From positions 1-64,000 of the forward strand of contig JADJNA010000020.1 of the NCBI GenBank assembly GCA_016709305.1: 64,000 nucleotides of DNA, in the 5' to 3' direction. Below the pieces are notes generated by a model, which worked only from the letters and a program-made list of their open reading frames with translations, did not search any database and had not been told where the DNA came from. Source of the stretch: Candidatus Villigracilis saccharophilus (lineage in GTDB: Bacteria; Chloroflexota; Anaerolineae; Anaerolineales; Villigracilaceae). The position numbers were made by a program, and so were the translations under genes. Shown in pieces: positions 17,475 to 26,353 of this stretch (position 1 is the first letter of the stretch; each line of letters starts with the position of its first letter).

Positions 17475-19112
17475 TTATTCCAGGGGAATACGAAATCCAA
17501 AATTGCTTCCCATGCCCACCTGGCTGGTGGCAAATACTTCTCCACGGTGAGCGCGGACAATGTGCTCCACAAGCGCCAGCCCCAACCCAAGGCCTTCATT
17601 GCCTCGCCGCAGGGGATCTGCCATTTGAGTGAAACTTTCCCAAAGCATGTTCAATTTATCAGACGGGATGCCCCGCCCTGTATCCTCGACAGAGAAATGC
17701 AGAAAGTTTTCGGCGATCCAGTAATTCAGCGTAACTTTGCCTCCGTCCACCGTGAACTTAATGGCATTATCCACCAGCTCACGAAGGGCTTCGTAGACGC
17801 GTTCTTCATCACAAAGAACCGTCCGAGTATTTTTTGGAGACTTAATTTCAAATATGATATTTTTACGTTCTGCCTTGCCTTTGAAAGTAAAGAGTATCCT
17901 ATCTGCAACACTGGAAATATCGGTATGATTCCGGTTTAGCACACCCTGTTTGCGTACAAAGGAGGCGTAATTTACCAGATTTTCGATCATTGAATAGGAT
18001 GACCGTATGCTTTCACCTAGTATGCCCAATAGCTCCTTTTGATCTGGCCGCAGATTTTCAAATCCTTCGGATTCGAAAAGGTTTATGGATGCCAGGATGC
18101 TTGTAAAGGGAGTACGCAGCTCGTGGGAGATGACGCCTATAAATGCGGATTTCAAATTATCAACTTCTTTTAATTGTTCGTTCGCTTTGGCAAGTTCAGC
18201 AGATCGTTCCTGTATCTTAATTTCAAGTTGATGATTTGCTTGATTCAATAGGTCAGTAAGGCGTTCAGATTCTGAAAGTTGGCTTTGCAGGAGCAGGTTG
18301 GTTTGGTGTAATTGGATCTCTGCCTCCCTGCGGGCGGTTATATCCTGCTTGATAGCGATCAAATGCGTGATTTGACCTTCATCATTTCGCACAGGTGCAA
18401 TGCGCTGCTCCTCATAATAGATCGAGCTGTTTTTACGGCGATTGATGATCTCGCCAGACCAGTGCTTGCCGCTCAATACGGTTTCCCATAAATTTCTATA
18501 AAAAATCGGGTCGTGGTGGCCGGACTTCAAAATGCTGGGGTCTCTACCTATCAATTCTTCGCTGGAGTATCCTGTCATAACTGTGACTGCTGGATTGACC
18601 CATTGAATAATGCCTTTTGTGTCTGTAATGACGATTCCATTGACGGCAGCCTGCATTGCGACACTCTGTAAACGCATGTTTTGTTGGGTTGTAAAGATTG
18701 GCATGGCGTCACGCATGACAGCCTGGACCAGTCTTCCCTGGCCGGGTAATGGACTTAGCGCAATGTGAACCGGAATTTTTTCTCCAGATTTATGGAGGGC
18801 GTTGAATATCGCGCCGTGCCCCATGGCCCTGACCGATGGCGATTTATGATAATCTCGTCGCCTGGAAACATGAGCATGGACGTATTCTGCGGGCAGGAGC
18901 GTCTCAACGCTCTTCCCGGTTAATTCTAGTTTTGTATACCCAAGCAGATCCGCACAGCGTTTGTTTGAATAAAGGATCAGCCCCGCTTCATCCATGATGA
19001 GGATGACATCCGGGTTATTTTCAATTACGGCTTCGATAAAATGATCTGAGAAATCCTTGTTTAGTTTTTCAATCAACAACTCGGTCGATCTGCCTGTTTG
19101 ATTCTCGCTCAT
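17475..19112 (-). CDS. Cytosolic PAS-PAS sensor histidine kinase
   Basis: 545 residues without membrane segments. PAS domain 1 lies at about 25-135 (NNPDVILIMDEAGLILYSN), PAS domain 2 at 145-265 (NGIVITDTKGIIQWVNPAV), then a coiled coil near 265-320. HisKA contains the phospho-acceptor His in ISHELRTPFTSI, and HATPase_c contains the N box VDNAIKF, G1 DTGRGIP and G2 GLGLGLALVEHIV. It would autophosphorylate in response to an intracellular cue, redox or ligand, bound by PAS. No response regulator is adjacent, so it is an orphan kinase here. A chemical signal cannot be named. Confidence 0.92.
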   Translation of the reverse strand: MSENQTGRSTELLIEKLNKDFSDHFIEAVIENNPDVILIMDEAGLILYSNKRCADLLGYTKLELTGKSVETLLPAEYVHAHVSRRRDYHKSPSVRAMGHGAIFNALHKSGEKIPVHIALSPLPGQGRLVQAVMRDAMPIFTTQQNMRLQSVAMQAAVNGIVITDTKGIIQWVNPAVTVMTGYSSEELIGRDPSILKSGHHDPIFYRNLWETVLSGKHWSGEIINRRKNSSIYYEEQRIAPVRNDEGQITHLIAIKQDITARREAEIQLHQTNLLLQSQLSESERLTDLLNQANHQLEIKIQERSAELAKANEQLKEVDNLKSAFIGVISHELRTPFTSILASINLFESEGFENLRPDQKELLGILGESIRSSYSMIENLVNYASFVRKQGVLNRNHTDISSVADRILFTFKGKAERKNIIFEIKSPKNTRTVLCDEERVYEALRELVDNAIKFTVDGGKVTLNYWIAENFLHFSVEDTGRGIPSDKLNMLWESFTQMADPLRRGNEGLGLGLALVEHIVRAHRGEVFATSQVGMGSNFGFRIPLE

Positions 19113-19161
19113 ATCATCTCTCTTGACCTATGCTTTGGTTTGTTTGCGAAGTGGTCCAATT

Positions 19162-19207
19162 AAAAAAACAAGTGTATGGGCATTATATGACATGCCCATA
19201 CACTTGT
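19162..19207 (-). terminator. Terminator after the Atg22-like MFS gene
   Basis: Perfect 16-bp arms (ACAAGTGTATGGGCAT and its complement, 19168-19183 and 19192-19207) with an eight-base loop, followed on the minus strand by seven T. It lies 23 bases past the stop codon. Confidence 0.92.
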
Positions 19208-19230
19208 GGAAAAATGTAAAGCGTTTGTAA

Positions 19231-20601
19231 TTATCCTGTTTGACTCCCATCATATTTTTTAGCGTCAGTGATGGCTTTGGTGACGTTCACAAATGGTAGC
19301 AAGATCAGACCTGCGATGAAGAAGAAGATCAGGGAGAGAATGGCGTAGCGCAAATTCCCGAACATCTGGTTGGCGAGACCGAACACCAATGGTCCGATCC
19401 AGGATGTGCCGCGTTCACTGATCTCGTAAAATGAGAAGAATTCCGCTTCCTTGCCGTTTGGGATCATCTGCGCGAACAGGCTGCGGCTGATGGCTTGCGA
19501 GCCGCCCATGACTAGGGCAATGAAAATGCCGAGAACGAAGAACTGTGCGGTTGCGGTCGGACCTTTCAATCCGCCGTAGGCATAAATGACCACGCCTGAC
19601 CAGATCACCAAACTGACGACCACTGATTGCTTCGCGCCGATCCAGCCGGCAAGTTTGCCCCAAAATAATGCTCCGAAGAACGCCACGAATTGGATCATCA
19701 AAATAACGGCGATCAATGTTGATTGTTCAAGTTCCAGCCCGCCCTGAATCAGAGGCGCGGCGGCGAATGTCGAGGCGACAGCAATCACCGTCTGGATGCC
19801 GTCATTGTATAAAAAATATGCGATCAGGAATTTCAAAGTTTCGGGGAAATGCTTTACTTCACCAACGGTCTTGCGGAGTTGCTTGAAGCCAATGCTGACG
19901 TAAGTTTCGCCAGTGGGGAGTTGGCGCGCGGCACGGCGAGAGCGTAACCTGCCCCATGTGATGAATGAAAATCCCAGCCACCAGATGCCCGCCGAAGCAA
20001 GGTTGATGCGGACAGCCAGATCACCGGGCACGCCAAGGTCTTCGCTGAAGGTGAAGAATGCCAGGTTGAGCGCAAGCAGGACGCCGCCGCCCAAATATCC
20101 CATTGCCCAGCCGTATGATGAGACTCGATCCCTTTCATCCTCACTGGCAATGTCGGGCAAATAGGCGTTGTAGAAGACCATCGCCGCGCCAAAGGCGAGG
20201 TTGGCGACAATGAATAGCACGCCGCCCAGCCACCACAATCCGCCCGTGATCATGAACATCAAAATGGTCGCGAGGGCTCCGATGGTTGCGAAGATCTGCA
20301 TCATGCGTTTTCGCATGTGCGAGTAATCTGCGATCGCCCCTAAAATGGGCAGGAACAGAACCTGCATGCCCACTGAGAATGAAATACAGTAGGGCAGGAA
20401 TGAATCAGGCGCAACGGGAATCCCGAAAAACGAAACAGTTGCCGTACCTGCCGCTTCGGCTGCGGTGCGTGCCAGAGATGCCACATAAGGTCCAAGAAAA
20501 ACTGTCCCGATCGTTGTGCTAAAAGCTGAATTGGCCCAGTCGTACATGGCCCAGCCGAAGATCTCTTTCCTGTCGTTCACCATTGGTTTTTCTGTTGACA
20601 T
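19231..20601 (-). CDS. MFS transporter of the Atg22/UMF1 type
   Basis: 456 residues with about twelve membrane helices. The signature WAMYDWANSAFSTTIGTVFL at the N-terminus is typical of the Vacuole effluxer Atg22-like family; later marks are FYNAYLPDIASEDERDRVSS (loop 4-5) and GGSQAISRSLFAQMIP (helix 10 region). In yeast Atg22 exports amino acids from the vacuole; bacterial relatives are uncharacterised exporters or permeases of the inner membrane. The start at 20601 has GGAGGAATC; a longer reading to 20670 lacks an RBS and family similarity. Monocistronic, ended by a strong hairpin. Confidence 0.88.
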   Translation of the reverse strand: MSTEKPMVNDRKEIFGWAMYDWANSAFSTTIGTVFLGPYVASLARTAAEAAGTATVSFFGIPVAPDSFLPYCISFSVGMQVLFLPILGAIADYSHMRKRMMQIFATIGALATILMFMITGGLWWLGGVLFIVANLAFGAAMVFYNAYLPDIASEDERDRVSSYGWAMGYLGGGVLLALNLAFFTFSEDLGVPGDLAVRINLASAGIWWLGFSFITWGRLRSRRAARQLPTGETYVSIGFKQLRKTVGEVKHFPETLKFLIAYFLYNDGIQTVIAVASTFAAAPLIQGGLELEQSTLIAVILMIQFVAFFGALFWGKLAGWIGAKQSVVVSLVIWSGVVIYAYGGLKGPTATAQFFVLGIFIALVMGGSQAISRSLFAQMIPNGKEAEFFSFYEISERGTSWIGPLVFGLANQMFGNLRYAILSLIFFFIAGLILLPFVNVTKAITDAKKYDGSQTG

Positions 20602-20769
20602 GATTCCTCCAAACTGGGATTGGTTGTTAGAAACACAACACGTGCCAGTATAAGTAGTTTCGCCTTCCATGTAAAGAAATTCTTAACAGACTGCGCTTCT
20701 TACTTGACCCTCAACCTGCTACAAGCTAAAATGCTTGTCCTACACTAAAAAGGAATCGGTAAACATGTC

Positions 20770-20884
20770 GCTGCGAGGCGTTCTTCGTTTCCCTGGCACC
20801 GCCCACCAGGGCAGGTGTGCCGAAGCAGTCTCCAACTTTGCAGGAGATTGCTTCGGGCGAAAGAGCATCGCCCACGCAACGCCA
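20770..20884. repeat. Composite intergenic palindrome upstream of ffh
   Basis: Contains CCCTGG/CCAGGG and GAAGCAGTCTCC (20822-20833) against GGAGATTGCTTC (20843-20854), framed by GGCGTT and AACGCC. The sequence type (cgaagcaatctcc, hairpin, gattgcttcg) is a common BIME-like intergenic element in bacteria. A related shorter form with TGTCATTGCG arms is at 38168-38211. Confidence 0.6.
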
Positions 20885-20895
20885 TAACATAACCT

Positions 20896-22227
20896 ATGTT
20901 TGAAACTCTCACTGGACGGTTAAATCAAATTTTCGATAACCTTCGCCGCCGCGGAAAACTCTCCGAAGCGGACGTGGATGCTGCCATGCGCGAAGTGCGT
21001 CTCGCCTTGCTTGAGGCGGATGTGCATTTTAGCGTGGTCAAAACTTTCATCGCGCGCGTGCGTGAACGTGCCGTCGGCGCGGAAGTCTCGAAGGCGCTGA
21101 ACCCCGGTCAACAGGTCATCAAGATCGTCAACGATGAATTGATCGCTTCACTTGGCGAGCCCGTTGGATTAAATCTCACAGGTCCGAAACCGCGTGTCAT
21201 CATGATGGTCGGTTTGCAGGGCGCTGGTAAGACAACCGCATCTGGAAAACTTGCGCGTTTGATGAAGGCAAAAGGTGAGCGCGTTCTGTTGGTCGCGGGT
21301 GACCCGTATCGTCCCGCCGCCATCAAGCAGTTGCAGCAGCTCGGCGAACGGCTGGATGTTGAAGTCGAAACCGACTTGTCGCTCACTCCGCCGCAGCTCG
21401 CGAAGCGCGCCGTGGATAAGGCTGAAAAGGGTGGATTCGGTCTGGTGATCATTGATACAGCCGGTCGGTCGCAGTTGGACGCGGGGCTGATGGATGAGTT
21501 AAAAGCCATCGCCGCGAATGTCAATCCGATCGACATCCTGCTCGTGGTCGATTCCATGATCGGTCAGGAGGCGTTGAACATCGCGCAGGGATTCAAAGAC
21601 GCGATCAACCTGACAGGACTGATCCTCACCAAAATGGACGGCGACTCGCGCGGCGGCGCTGCCATTTCCATCCGCTCGGTGACGGGTATCCCAATTAAGT
21701 TTATCGGTACAGGTGAAAAACTCGACGCCCTTGAAACCTATGATCCATCGCGTCTGTCCTCCCGTATTTTGGGCATGGGCGATATGATCGGTCTGATCGA
21801 AAAAGCCGAAGCCGCCTATGAAGGCCAGGATATGGACGCGCAGGCGCGGCAGGCACAGAAAATGATGAAGGGGCAGTTCTCGCTTGAGGATTGGCTCGAC
21901 CAAATGAAACAAATGAAAAAGATGGGACCACTCGCGCAGCTCATGGAAATGCTGCCCGGTCAAATGGGACAGGCCGCGCGCGGCATTGACCCGGCAGTGA
22001 TGGAAAGTTCATTTAAACAATCGGAAGCCATTATCAATTCCATGACAGTCAAAGAGCGGCGTGACCCCGACCTGTTGAACGCCTCCCGAAGAAGGCGCAT
22101 CGCCGCTGGCTGCGGAATGGAAGTGCAGGATGTAAATCGTCTTATTAAACAGTTCCGCGAGGCACAGAAGATGATGAAGATGATCCAAAAGACTGGCGGC
22201 AAGGGTTTGGGCAGGATGTTCGGATAA
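20896..22227 (+). CDS. ffh: Signal recognition particle protein Ffh (SRP54)
   Basis: 443 residues, usual length. The N domain is at 1-85, and the G domain follows with P-loop GLQGAGKTTASGKLA near residue 103, DTAGRSQLD (G3) near residue 190 and TKMDGDSRGGAA (G4) near residue 245. The methionine-rich M domain from about 300 to the end (MKQMKKMGPLAQLMEMLPG) binds 4.5S RNA and signal peptides. It directs ribosomes with nascent membrane proteins to FtsY at the membrane. No SRP RNA gene is recognisable nearby. Preceded by a repeat element and closed by a hairpin terminator. Confidence 0.98.
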   Translation: MFETLTGRLNQIFDNLRRRGKLSEADVDAAMREVRLALLEADVHFSVVKTFIARVRERAVGAEVSKALNPGQQVIKIVNDELIASLGEPVGLNLTGPKPRVIMMVGLQGAGKTTASGKLARLMKAKGERVLLVAGDPYRPAAIKQLQQLGERLDVEVETDLSLTPPQLAKRAVDKAEKGGFGLVIIDTAGRSQLDAGLMDELKAIAANVNPIDILLVVDSMIGQEALNIAQGFKDAINLTGLILTKMDGDSRGGAAISIRSVTGIPIKFIGTGEKLDALETYDPSRLSSRILGMGDMIGLIEKAEAAYEGQDMDAQARQAQKMMKGQFSLEDWLDQMKQMKKMGPLAQLMEMLPGQMGQAARGIDPAVMESSFKQSEAIINSMTVKERRDPDLLNASRRRRIAAGCGMEVQDVNRLIKQFREAQKMMKMIQKTGGKGLGRMFG

Positions 22228-22231
22228 GCAG

Positions 22232-22258
22232 CAGGGACACGCAAGTGTCCCTGTAATT
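22232..22258 (+). terminator. Terminator of ffh
   Basis: CAGGGACAC / GTGTCCCTG, nine-base arms with a GCAA tetraloop, followed by TAATTTTTAT, five bases after the stop codon. Confidence 0.85.
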
Positions 22259-22306
22259 TTTATAGGGGTCGAGTAGTCTTGGTGTGTGCCTGACGTCTTT
22301 TTCTTA

Positions 22307-22381
22307 ACCACAGATAAAATGATGAAAAAGAATTTTTAGAAATTTTTCTACCAACCAATGTTTATCCATTTTATCTGTGGT
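22307..22381. repeat. 75-bp inverted-repeat element between ffh and the LLM oxidoreductase gene
   Basis: Arms ACCACAGATAAAAT (22307-22320) and its exact complement (22368-22381) enclose 47 AT-rich bases. It has no coding capacity and no flanking target duplication that I can see. Could be a MITE-like palindrome or a folded transcript end. Confidence 0.55.
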
Positions 22382-22439
22382 GAATTAATACGTTTTGCTC
22401 AAACTCTATAAACTTAGTGAATGAAAACAGGAATCCTTA

Positions 22440-23495
22440 ATGTCAGAAATCAAACGCCCTTTTGAAATTGGAATTTACTCTTTTGTAGAATTGACTCCCG
22501 ATCCAGCTACGGGACAGATGCTCAGTCCCACCGAGCGGATGAGCAACCTGATGGAGACCATCGAGCTCGCTGACCAGGTTGGCCTCGATGTCTTTGGCCT
22601 AGGCGAACATCACCGCCCCGATTTTATTTCCTCATCGCCAGTCACCATTTTGGCTGCAGCTGCCGCAAAGACAAAGAACATTCGTTTAAGCACAGCCGTA
22701 ACTGTGCTAAGTTCCGATGACCCCGTACGCGTCTTTCAGGATTTCGCCACCCTGGATTTGCTTTCCAAAGGCCGCGCCGAGATCATGGCGGGACGTGGTT
22801 CATTCATTGAGTCATTTCCGCTGTTTGGTTATGACCTGAACGACTACAACGAACTATTTACCGAAAAGTTGGACTTGCTTTTGAAACTGCGTGAATCCGA
22901 GGTCGTGACCTGGGCTGGCAAACATCGTCCCGCTTTATTCGAGCAGGGAGTCTATCCCCGCCCGCATCAGGAGAAAATGCCAGTTTGGATCGCGGTGGGT
23001 GGCACGCCTGAATCCGTTGTCCGTGCCGGGAGGTTGGGACTGCCGATGGCGCTCGCCATTATCGGCGGCATGCCTGAACGCTTCGCGCCTCTCGCTGACC
23101 TGTATCGGGCTTCCGCTGAAGAGGCAGGACACAACCTGTCAGATATCCAATTAAGCATTAACTCACACGGATTCATCGGCGATGACTCAAAACAAGCCGC
23201 TGATGATTATTTTCCCTCGTTTCAAATGATGATGAACAAAATAGGAAGGGAACGCGGCTGGACTGGGATCACACGCCAGCAATTTGAAGGTTCACGCTCT
23301 CTGCGCGGTTCGGACTTTGTCGGCACCCCCGATGAAGTTATAGAGAAGATCCTGTTTCAGCATAAGATATTCGATCACCAACGATTTTTAATTCAATTGG
23401 GCATTGGGACAATTCCGCATGTCAAGATGATGCGCGCGATTGAGTTGCTTGGTACTAAGGTCGCGCCTGTGGTGCGGAAAGAGATTTCGGGGTAA
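22440..23495 (+). CDS. LLM-class flavin-dependent oxidoreductase
   Basis: 351 residues of the bacterial luciferase-like (TIM barrel) family, probably FMN- or F420-dependent. Marks are LADQVGLDVFGLGEHHRPDF near residue 42, the strand RLSTAVTVLSSDDPVRVFQD near residue 81, GRAEIMAGRGSF and VWIAVGGTPESVVRAGRLGL near residue 182. The end FVGTPDEVIEKILFQHKIF is also typical. The substrate is unknown; relatives are monooxygenases or dehydrogenases. Its last 39 bases, coding for KVAPVVRKEISG and the stop, recur in altered form twice within 1.8 kb downstream, which is unusual. Confidence 0.9.
   Translation: MSEIKRPFEIGIYSFVELTPDPATGQMLSPTERMSNLMETIELADQVGLDVFGLGEHHRPDFISSSPVTILAAAAAKTKNIRLSTAVTVLSSDDPVRVFQDFATLDLLSKGRAEIMAGRGSFIESFPLFGYDLNDYNELFTEKLDLLLKLRESEVVTWAGKHRPALFEQGVYPRPHQEKMPVWIAVGGTPESVVRAGRLGLPMALAIIGGMPERFAPLADLYRASAEEAGHNLSDIQLSINSHGFIGDDSKQAADDYFPSFQMMMNKIGRERGWTGITRQQFEGSRSLRGSDFVGTPDEVIEKILFQHKIFDHQRFLIQLGIGTIPHVKMMRAIELLGTKVAPVVRKEISG
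23457..23495 (+). repeat. Copy 1 of a 37-39 bp direct repeat (3' end of the LLM gene)
   Basis: Inside the coding end of the oxidoreductase; includes GCGCCTGTGGTGCGGAAAGA and the TAA stop. Serves as the reference copy for the two downstream copies. Confidence 0.75.
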
Positions 23496-23497
23496 GC

Positions 23498-23516
23498 GGA
23501 GATGGTATCTCCTTTT
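23498..23516 (+). terminator. Weak terminator after the LLM gene
   Basis: Six-base arms GGAGAT / ATCTCC with a GGT loop followed by four T, two bases after the stop codon. Confidence 0.55.
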
Positions 23517-23541
23517 ATAAAAATTGCTTTAATCCATCATC

Positions 23542-24795
23542 ATGTTAACTGTTGATATTGAAACAGCCCGTCGTTTTATTCTTGGCAAGCAGGGTTTGTG
23601 GCCCGGCCGGCGTTGGCGCGGGCTCAAGGGCACAGAGCAATCCATGCGAGCGATGGAATACCTGCAGCTTGATCCGCTGCAAATCATCGCTCGCAGCCAT
23701 GACATTCAGCTTTACGGTCGAGTGCTCGATTACGCGCCGGGTATGTGGGAGAATGTGACCTACAAAAAACGCAAGTTTTTCGACTGGGGCGGGTGGCTGG
23801 CTGCGCGGCCTATGGAAGAACTGCCTCACTGGCGCACCATCATGCGCCGCGAGCGCGACGGCAACTATGGTGATTCGCGAATTCGCCAGATGGCCCACGA
23901 CCATGCCGATGCCATCGTCGAAATGCGGGCTATCTTGCGCGAACGCGGCATCGTGAGTAACCGCGACTTCGAGACGACAACACGCACACGAATCCAAAGT
24001 TATCGCGGCCGCAAGGACAGCGCACTGGCTTTGTATTATCTGTGGCGCACAGGGGAAGTGATGACGCATCATCGCGAGCGCTTCGAACGTGTGTATGCAC
24101 TCACGGAAGCGGTCGCGCCCGCGCAGTTTATTTGCGAGAGCAGCGAAGTCGAAACCGACCGTTTCCTGATAAAGAAAGAAATTAGCTTCTCCGGCCTGTC
24201 ACGGATCAGCCGTACGAGCGATTCGTGGCAACGCGGCGAACCAGATCGCGCAGCGAAGAAGATGCTTGGAGAGATGTTGGCCGACGGCGATATCATCGAG
24301 GTGAAGGTCGAAGGCTGGAAAGCGTTGCACCACGCGCTCGGCAGCGATGCCAAGATGTTACGCGACCTGAGCGCAGGGCGAGTCCCAAAGGCATGGATGC
24401 CGTTGGAGACAACCACAACTGAAGAGGTAGTTTTTCTCGCGCCGCTCGATCAGGTCAGCGCACGCGGACGAGCCAAAGTTTTGTTCGGTTTTGACTACGT
24501 ATGGGAGGTATACAAACCTGCGCACCAGCGCAAGTTCGGCTACTACACTTTGCCGATTTTATGGGGCGACCAGCTTGTTGCGCGGTTCGACAGCAAACTC
24601 GACCGGGCGACCAATACGTTTGTAATCCTGGGTTTATGGTTGGAGAACAAGGTTCTCGGCAAAGATGAATCATTTGCTGAAGCATTAGCTAGCGGGTTCG
24701 CGCGGTTCGTCACGTTTCTTGGCGCGGGCAGGCTGGATGCGAAGGCGATTCGTGAGCCGCTCTTGCGCCGCCGCGTAAGCATCTTGACCCCTTAG
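23542..24795 (+). CDS. YcaQ-family (HTH_42) DNA glycosylase-like protein
   Basis: 417 residues of the winged-helix HTH_42 family that includes E. coli YcaQ (AlkX) and Streptomyces AlkZ, which excise interstrand cross-links and bulky alkylated bases. EYLQLDPLQIIARSHDIQLY near residue 36 holds Gln-Leu-Asp, the catalytic-loop form reported for the YcaQ branch; AlkZ has Gln-x-Gln. A central helix-rich part (ALALYYLWRTGEVMTHHRERFERVY) and the end VLFGFDYVWEVYKPAHQRKFGYYTLP also fit. It is followed closely by copy 2 of the LLM-end repeat. Activity is inferred from the family. Confidence 0.87.
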   Translation: MLTVDIETARRFILGKQGLWPGRRWRGLKGTEQSMRAMEYLQLDPLQIIARSHDIQLYGRVLDYAPGMWENVTYKKRKFFDWGGWLAARPMEELPHWRTIMRRERDGNYGDSRIRQMAHDHADAIVEMRAILRERGIVSNRDFETTTRTRIQSYRGRKDSALALYYLWRTGEVMTHHRERFERVYALTEAVAPAQFICESSEVETDRFLIKKEISFSGLSRISRTSDSWQRGEPDRAAKKMLGEMLADGDIIEVKVEGWKALHHALGSDAKMLRDLSAGRVPKAWMPLETTTTEEVVFLAPLDQVSARGRAKVLFGFDYVWEVYKPAHQRKFGYYTLPILWGDQLVARFDSKLDRATNTFVILGLWLENKVLGKDESFAEALASGFARFVTFLGAGRLDAKAIREPLLRRRVSILTP

Positions 24796-24803
24796 TGCTT
24801 ACA

Positions 24804-24840
24804 TAGTCGCGCCTGTAGCGAGGAAAGAGATTTCGGGGTG
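24804..24840 (+). repeat. Copy 2 of the LLM-end direct repeat
   Basis: TAGTCGCGCCTGTAGCGAGG then AAAGAGATTTCGGGGTG: matches copy 1 with about five changes, ten bases after the YcaQ-like stop. It is not part of any gene here. Confidence 0.75.
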
Positions 24841-24853
24841 ATTCTTGAGAGTG

Positions 24854-25081
24854 TCATCGTCTCTCAGTTCCATGTTTGAAATGCCCCGTGACACGCGCCA
24901 TTTCCAATTGAGCTTGCTGGGCATCGACACCGTCAATGGAGGCAAGGAATTTCTCAGCAGCACTCCCTTTGATAGTAAGGATTTGCCTGCCATTCCAGTG
25001 AATGAACACTTTCCTGTTTTTGGTTATTCGAAATGAGAAAGGCTGCGCTTCAAGTTTTCCGCGTTTGTCAATTTTTCTCAT
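24854..25081 (-). CDS. Small conserved protein, unknown function
   Basis: 75 residues: basic N-terminus (MRKIDKRGKLEAQPFSFR), a beta-rich core KVFIHWNGRQILTIKGSAAEK and the C-terminal MARVTGHFKHGTERR. The core and the A-x-x-T-G-(N/H)-F-K-(R/H)-G tail recur in small hypothetical proteins of several bacterial phyla. No signal peptide or membrane segment. It lies between repeat copies 2 and 3 on the strand opposite to the YcaQ-like gene. Confidence 0.7.
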   Translation of the reverse strand: MRKIDKRGKLEAQPFSFRITKNRKVFIHWNGRQILTIKGSAAEKFLASIDGVDAQQAQLEMARVTGHFKHGTERR

Positions 25082-25178
25082 AAGTACATGAAGCCTTTTC
25101 TCCCGCTTTCTACTGAAGAAATTATCCTGAAATTGGGTTTGTCAGAAGTGAGGTTGAATCTATTTCATCTTTGGTGCG

Positions 25179-25215
25179 AAGGTCGTGCCTGGTGAGGAAA
25201 GAGATTTCGGGGTAA
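25179..25215 (+). repeat. Copy 3 of the LLM-end direct repeat
   Basis: AAGGTCGTGCCTGGTGAGGA then AAGAGATTTCGGGGTAA, with a two-base gap relative to copy 1. It ends 10 bases before the stop of the next minus-strand gene. Confidence 0.75.
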
Positions 25216-25224
25216 CCACTTTAT

Positions 25225-26183
25225 TTAGCTGTCGTAATCCTGATAAATAGGATATTTCTTCTTTGTGACCGTCTCGATAGTGCTGATTAAAGCCTTCAAT
25301 CCCTCCGAGCCATACGAGTCGCTTAGAGACAGATCATTTATGTTAACCGAGAGTCGTCCGCTACCCTTGGCTGGCAGTAAGTCGTTAATTTCAATTTGAT
25401 CTTCTTTTCCCCCAAATTCTACCGTATCAAATATGGTGGAAACAAAATGCTTTCCGTTGTTGGTCCACACTCGTATTGTGTTTTCAGTCATGCCTTCCAA
25501 AATAAAATTTGGTGTATCCAGCAGGGACTTTTTATATAAAGACTTTTGCGCTCTTCTTAGTAGCGGATTGTTATAAATGGACTCAGGGTTTTTCGAAGCG
25601 TAATTTGGTAAACAATAAGGTCGTATTCGGTTATTGATTTGCACGCTTTGAGTTATGCTGAAATTTTTGGCATCTGACCATAATGAGCTTTCCATTTCTT
25701 CCTGGGCTTTGACGTAGAGTTTGGCAATCTCTATTTCATTTGTGATGTCGAAGAAAAGCCCAGCCGTCGAGATCCCATTATGGATATTTCGGCTTCCCCA
25801 TAAATTGATAAAGTGATGGAAATATTCTCCACAAACCATCTTGCAGTCAAGCTGACTTGGTGCGCCGTTGAAGCATCAAACTCTTGTAACTCGTTGGGAT
25901 TCCCTACAAATTTGCCGATCTTTCTAAGATAGTCTACTCTTAGATTCTTCGCAGAATCGGAAGTCAAGGATAATTCAAATGTCTGCTGTGTGATCGGTCT
26001 ATCATTTAACGGGGCTCTTATTTCTGTAACCAAAGCTGGAATGTCAAAGATCGAAGTGTCAACAAAACGATAATTCGGCCAACCGCCATAAGAAGGTAAT
26101 TTTTCTTGATCTTTGAATTTTTCTGCAGCGAGATCGAGGATTTCGCCAAGAACTATTTCTCTGTTACCAATAATTGTGCTCAT
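25225..26183 (-). CDS. Hypothetical protein of about 319 residues, split by one missing base
   Basis: The N-terminal frame starts at 26183 (MSTIIGNREIVLGEILDLAA) and runs into NISITLSIYGEAEISIMG before drifting to a stop near 25731. The other frame carries ISTAGLFFDITNEIEIAKLY and continues to 25225. One more base in the CCC run at 25774-25776 (plus strand) joins them as SIMGISTAGLFFDIT. The N-terminal half (PALVTEIRAPLNDRPITQQ) resembles TIGR04255-type proteins, but I am not sure of this. AT-rich relative to the flanks. No known function. Confidence 0.6.
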
Positions 26184-26353
26184 AAGCGGCCTTGATTAAT
26201 CTAATTGGTTGACATACTACTATTGGCTTGGACTCTGATTATGGTAGGTCGCGAAGCGGCTCGAAGTCAGAAAAATGCTCGAAAATTGCGGCTATCGTCT
26301 GCCTAGCCCATGCTTTGTCTGGCAGATATTGCATTGAATGAATTCTTGGTTTC
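26184..26353. other. Intergenic stretch carrying a degenerate repeat
   Basis: No gene seen. GAAGTCAGAAAAATGCTCGA (26265-26284) has a diverged partner GAAGCCAGAAAAATACTTGA at about 26833-26852, upstream of the next minus-strand gene, and each is followed by a TTTGTYTGGCAG-like stretch. Equivalent positions relative to two small genes suggest cassette-like joining points, without proof. Confidence 0.4.

Noticed and set aside
21108..21557. Minus-strand frame opposite ffh
   Set aside because: Antisense of the G domain; no family pattern.
25088..25195. Plus-strand 35-codon frame beginning MKPFLPLSTEEII
   Set aside because: Ends inside repeat copy 3, no ribosome-binding site and no recognisable family; probably chance or a remnant.
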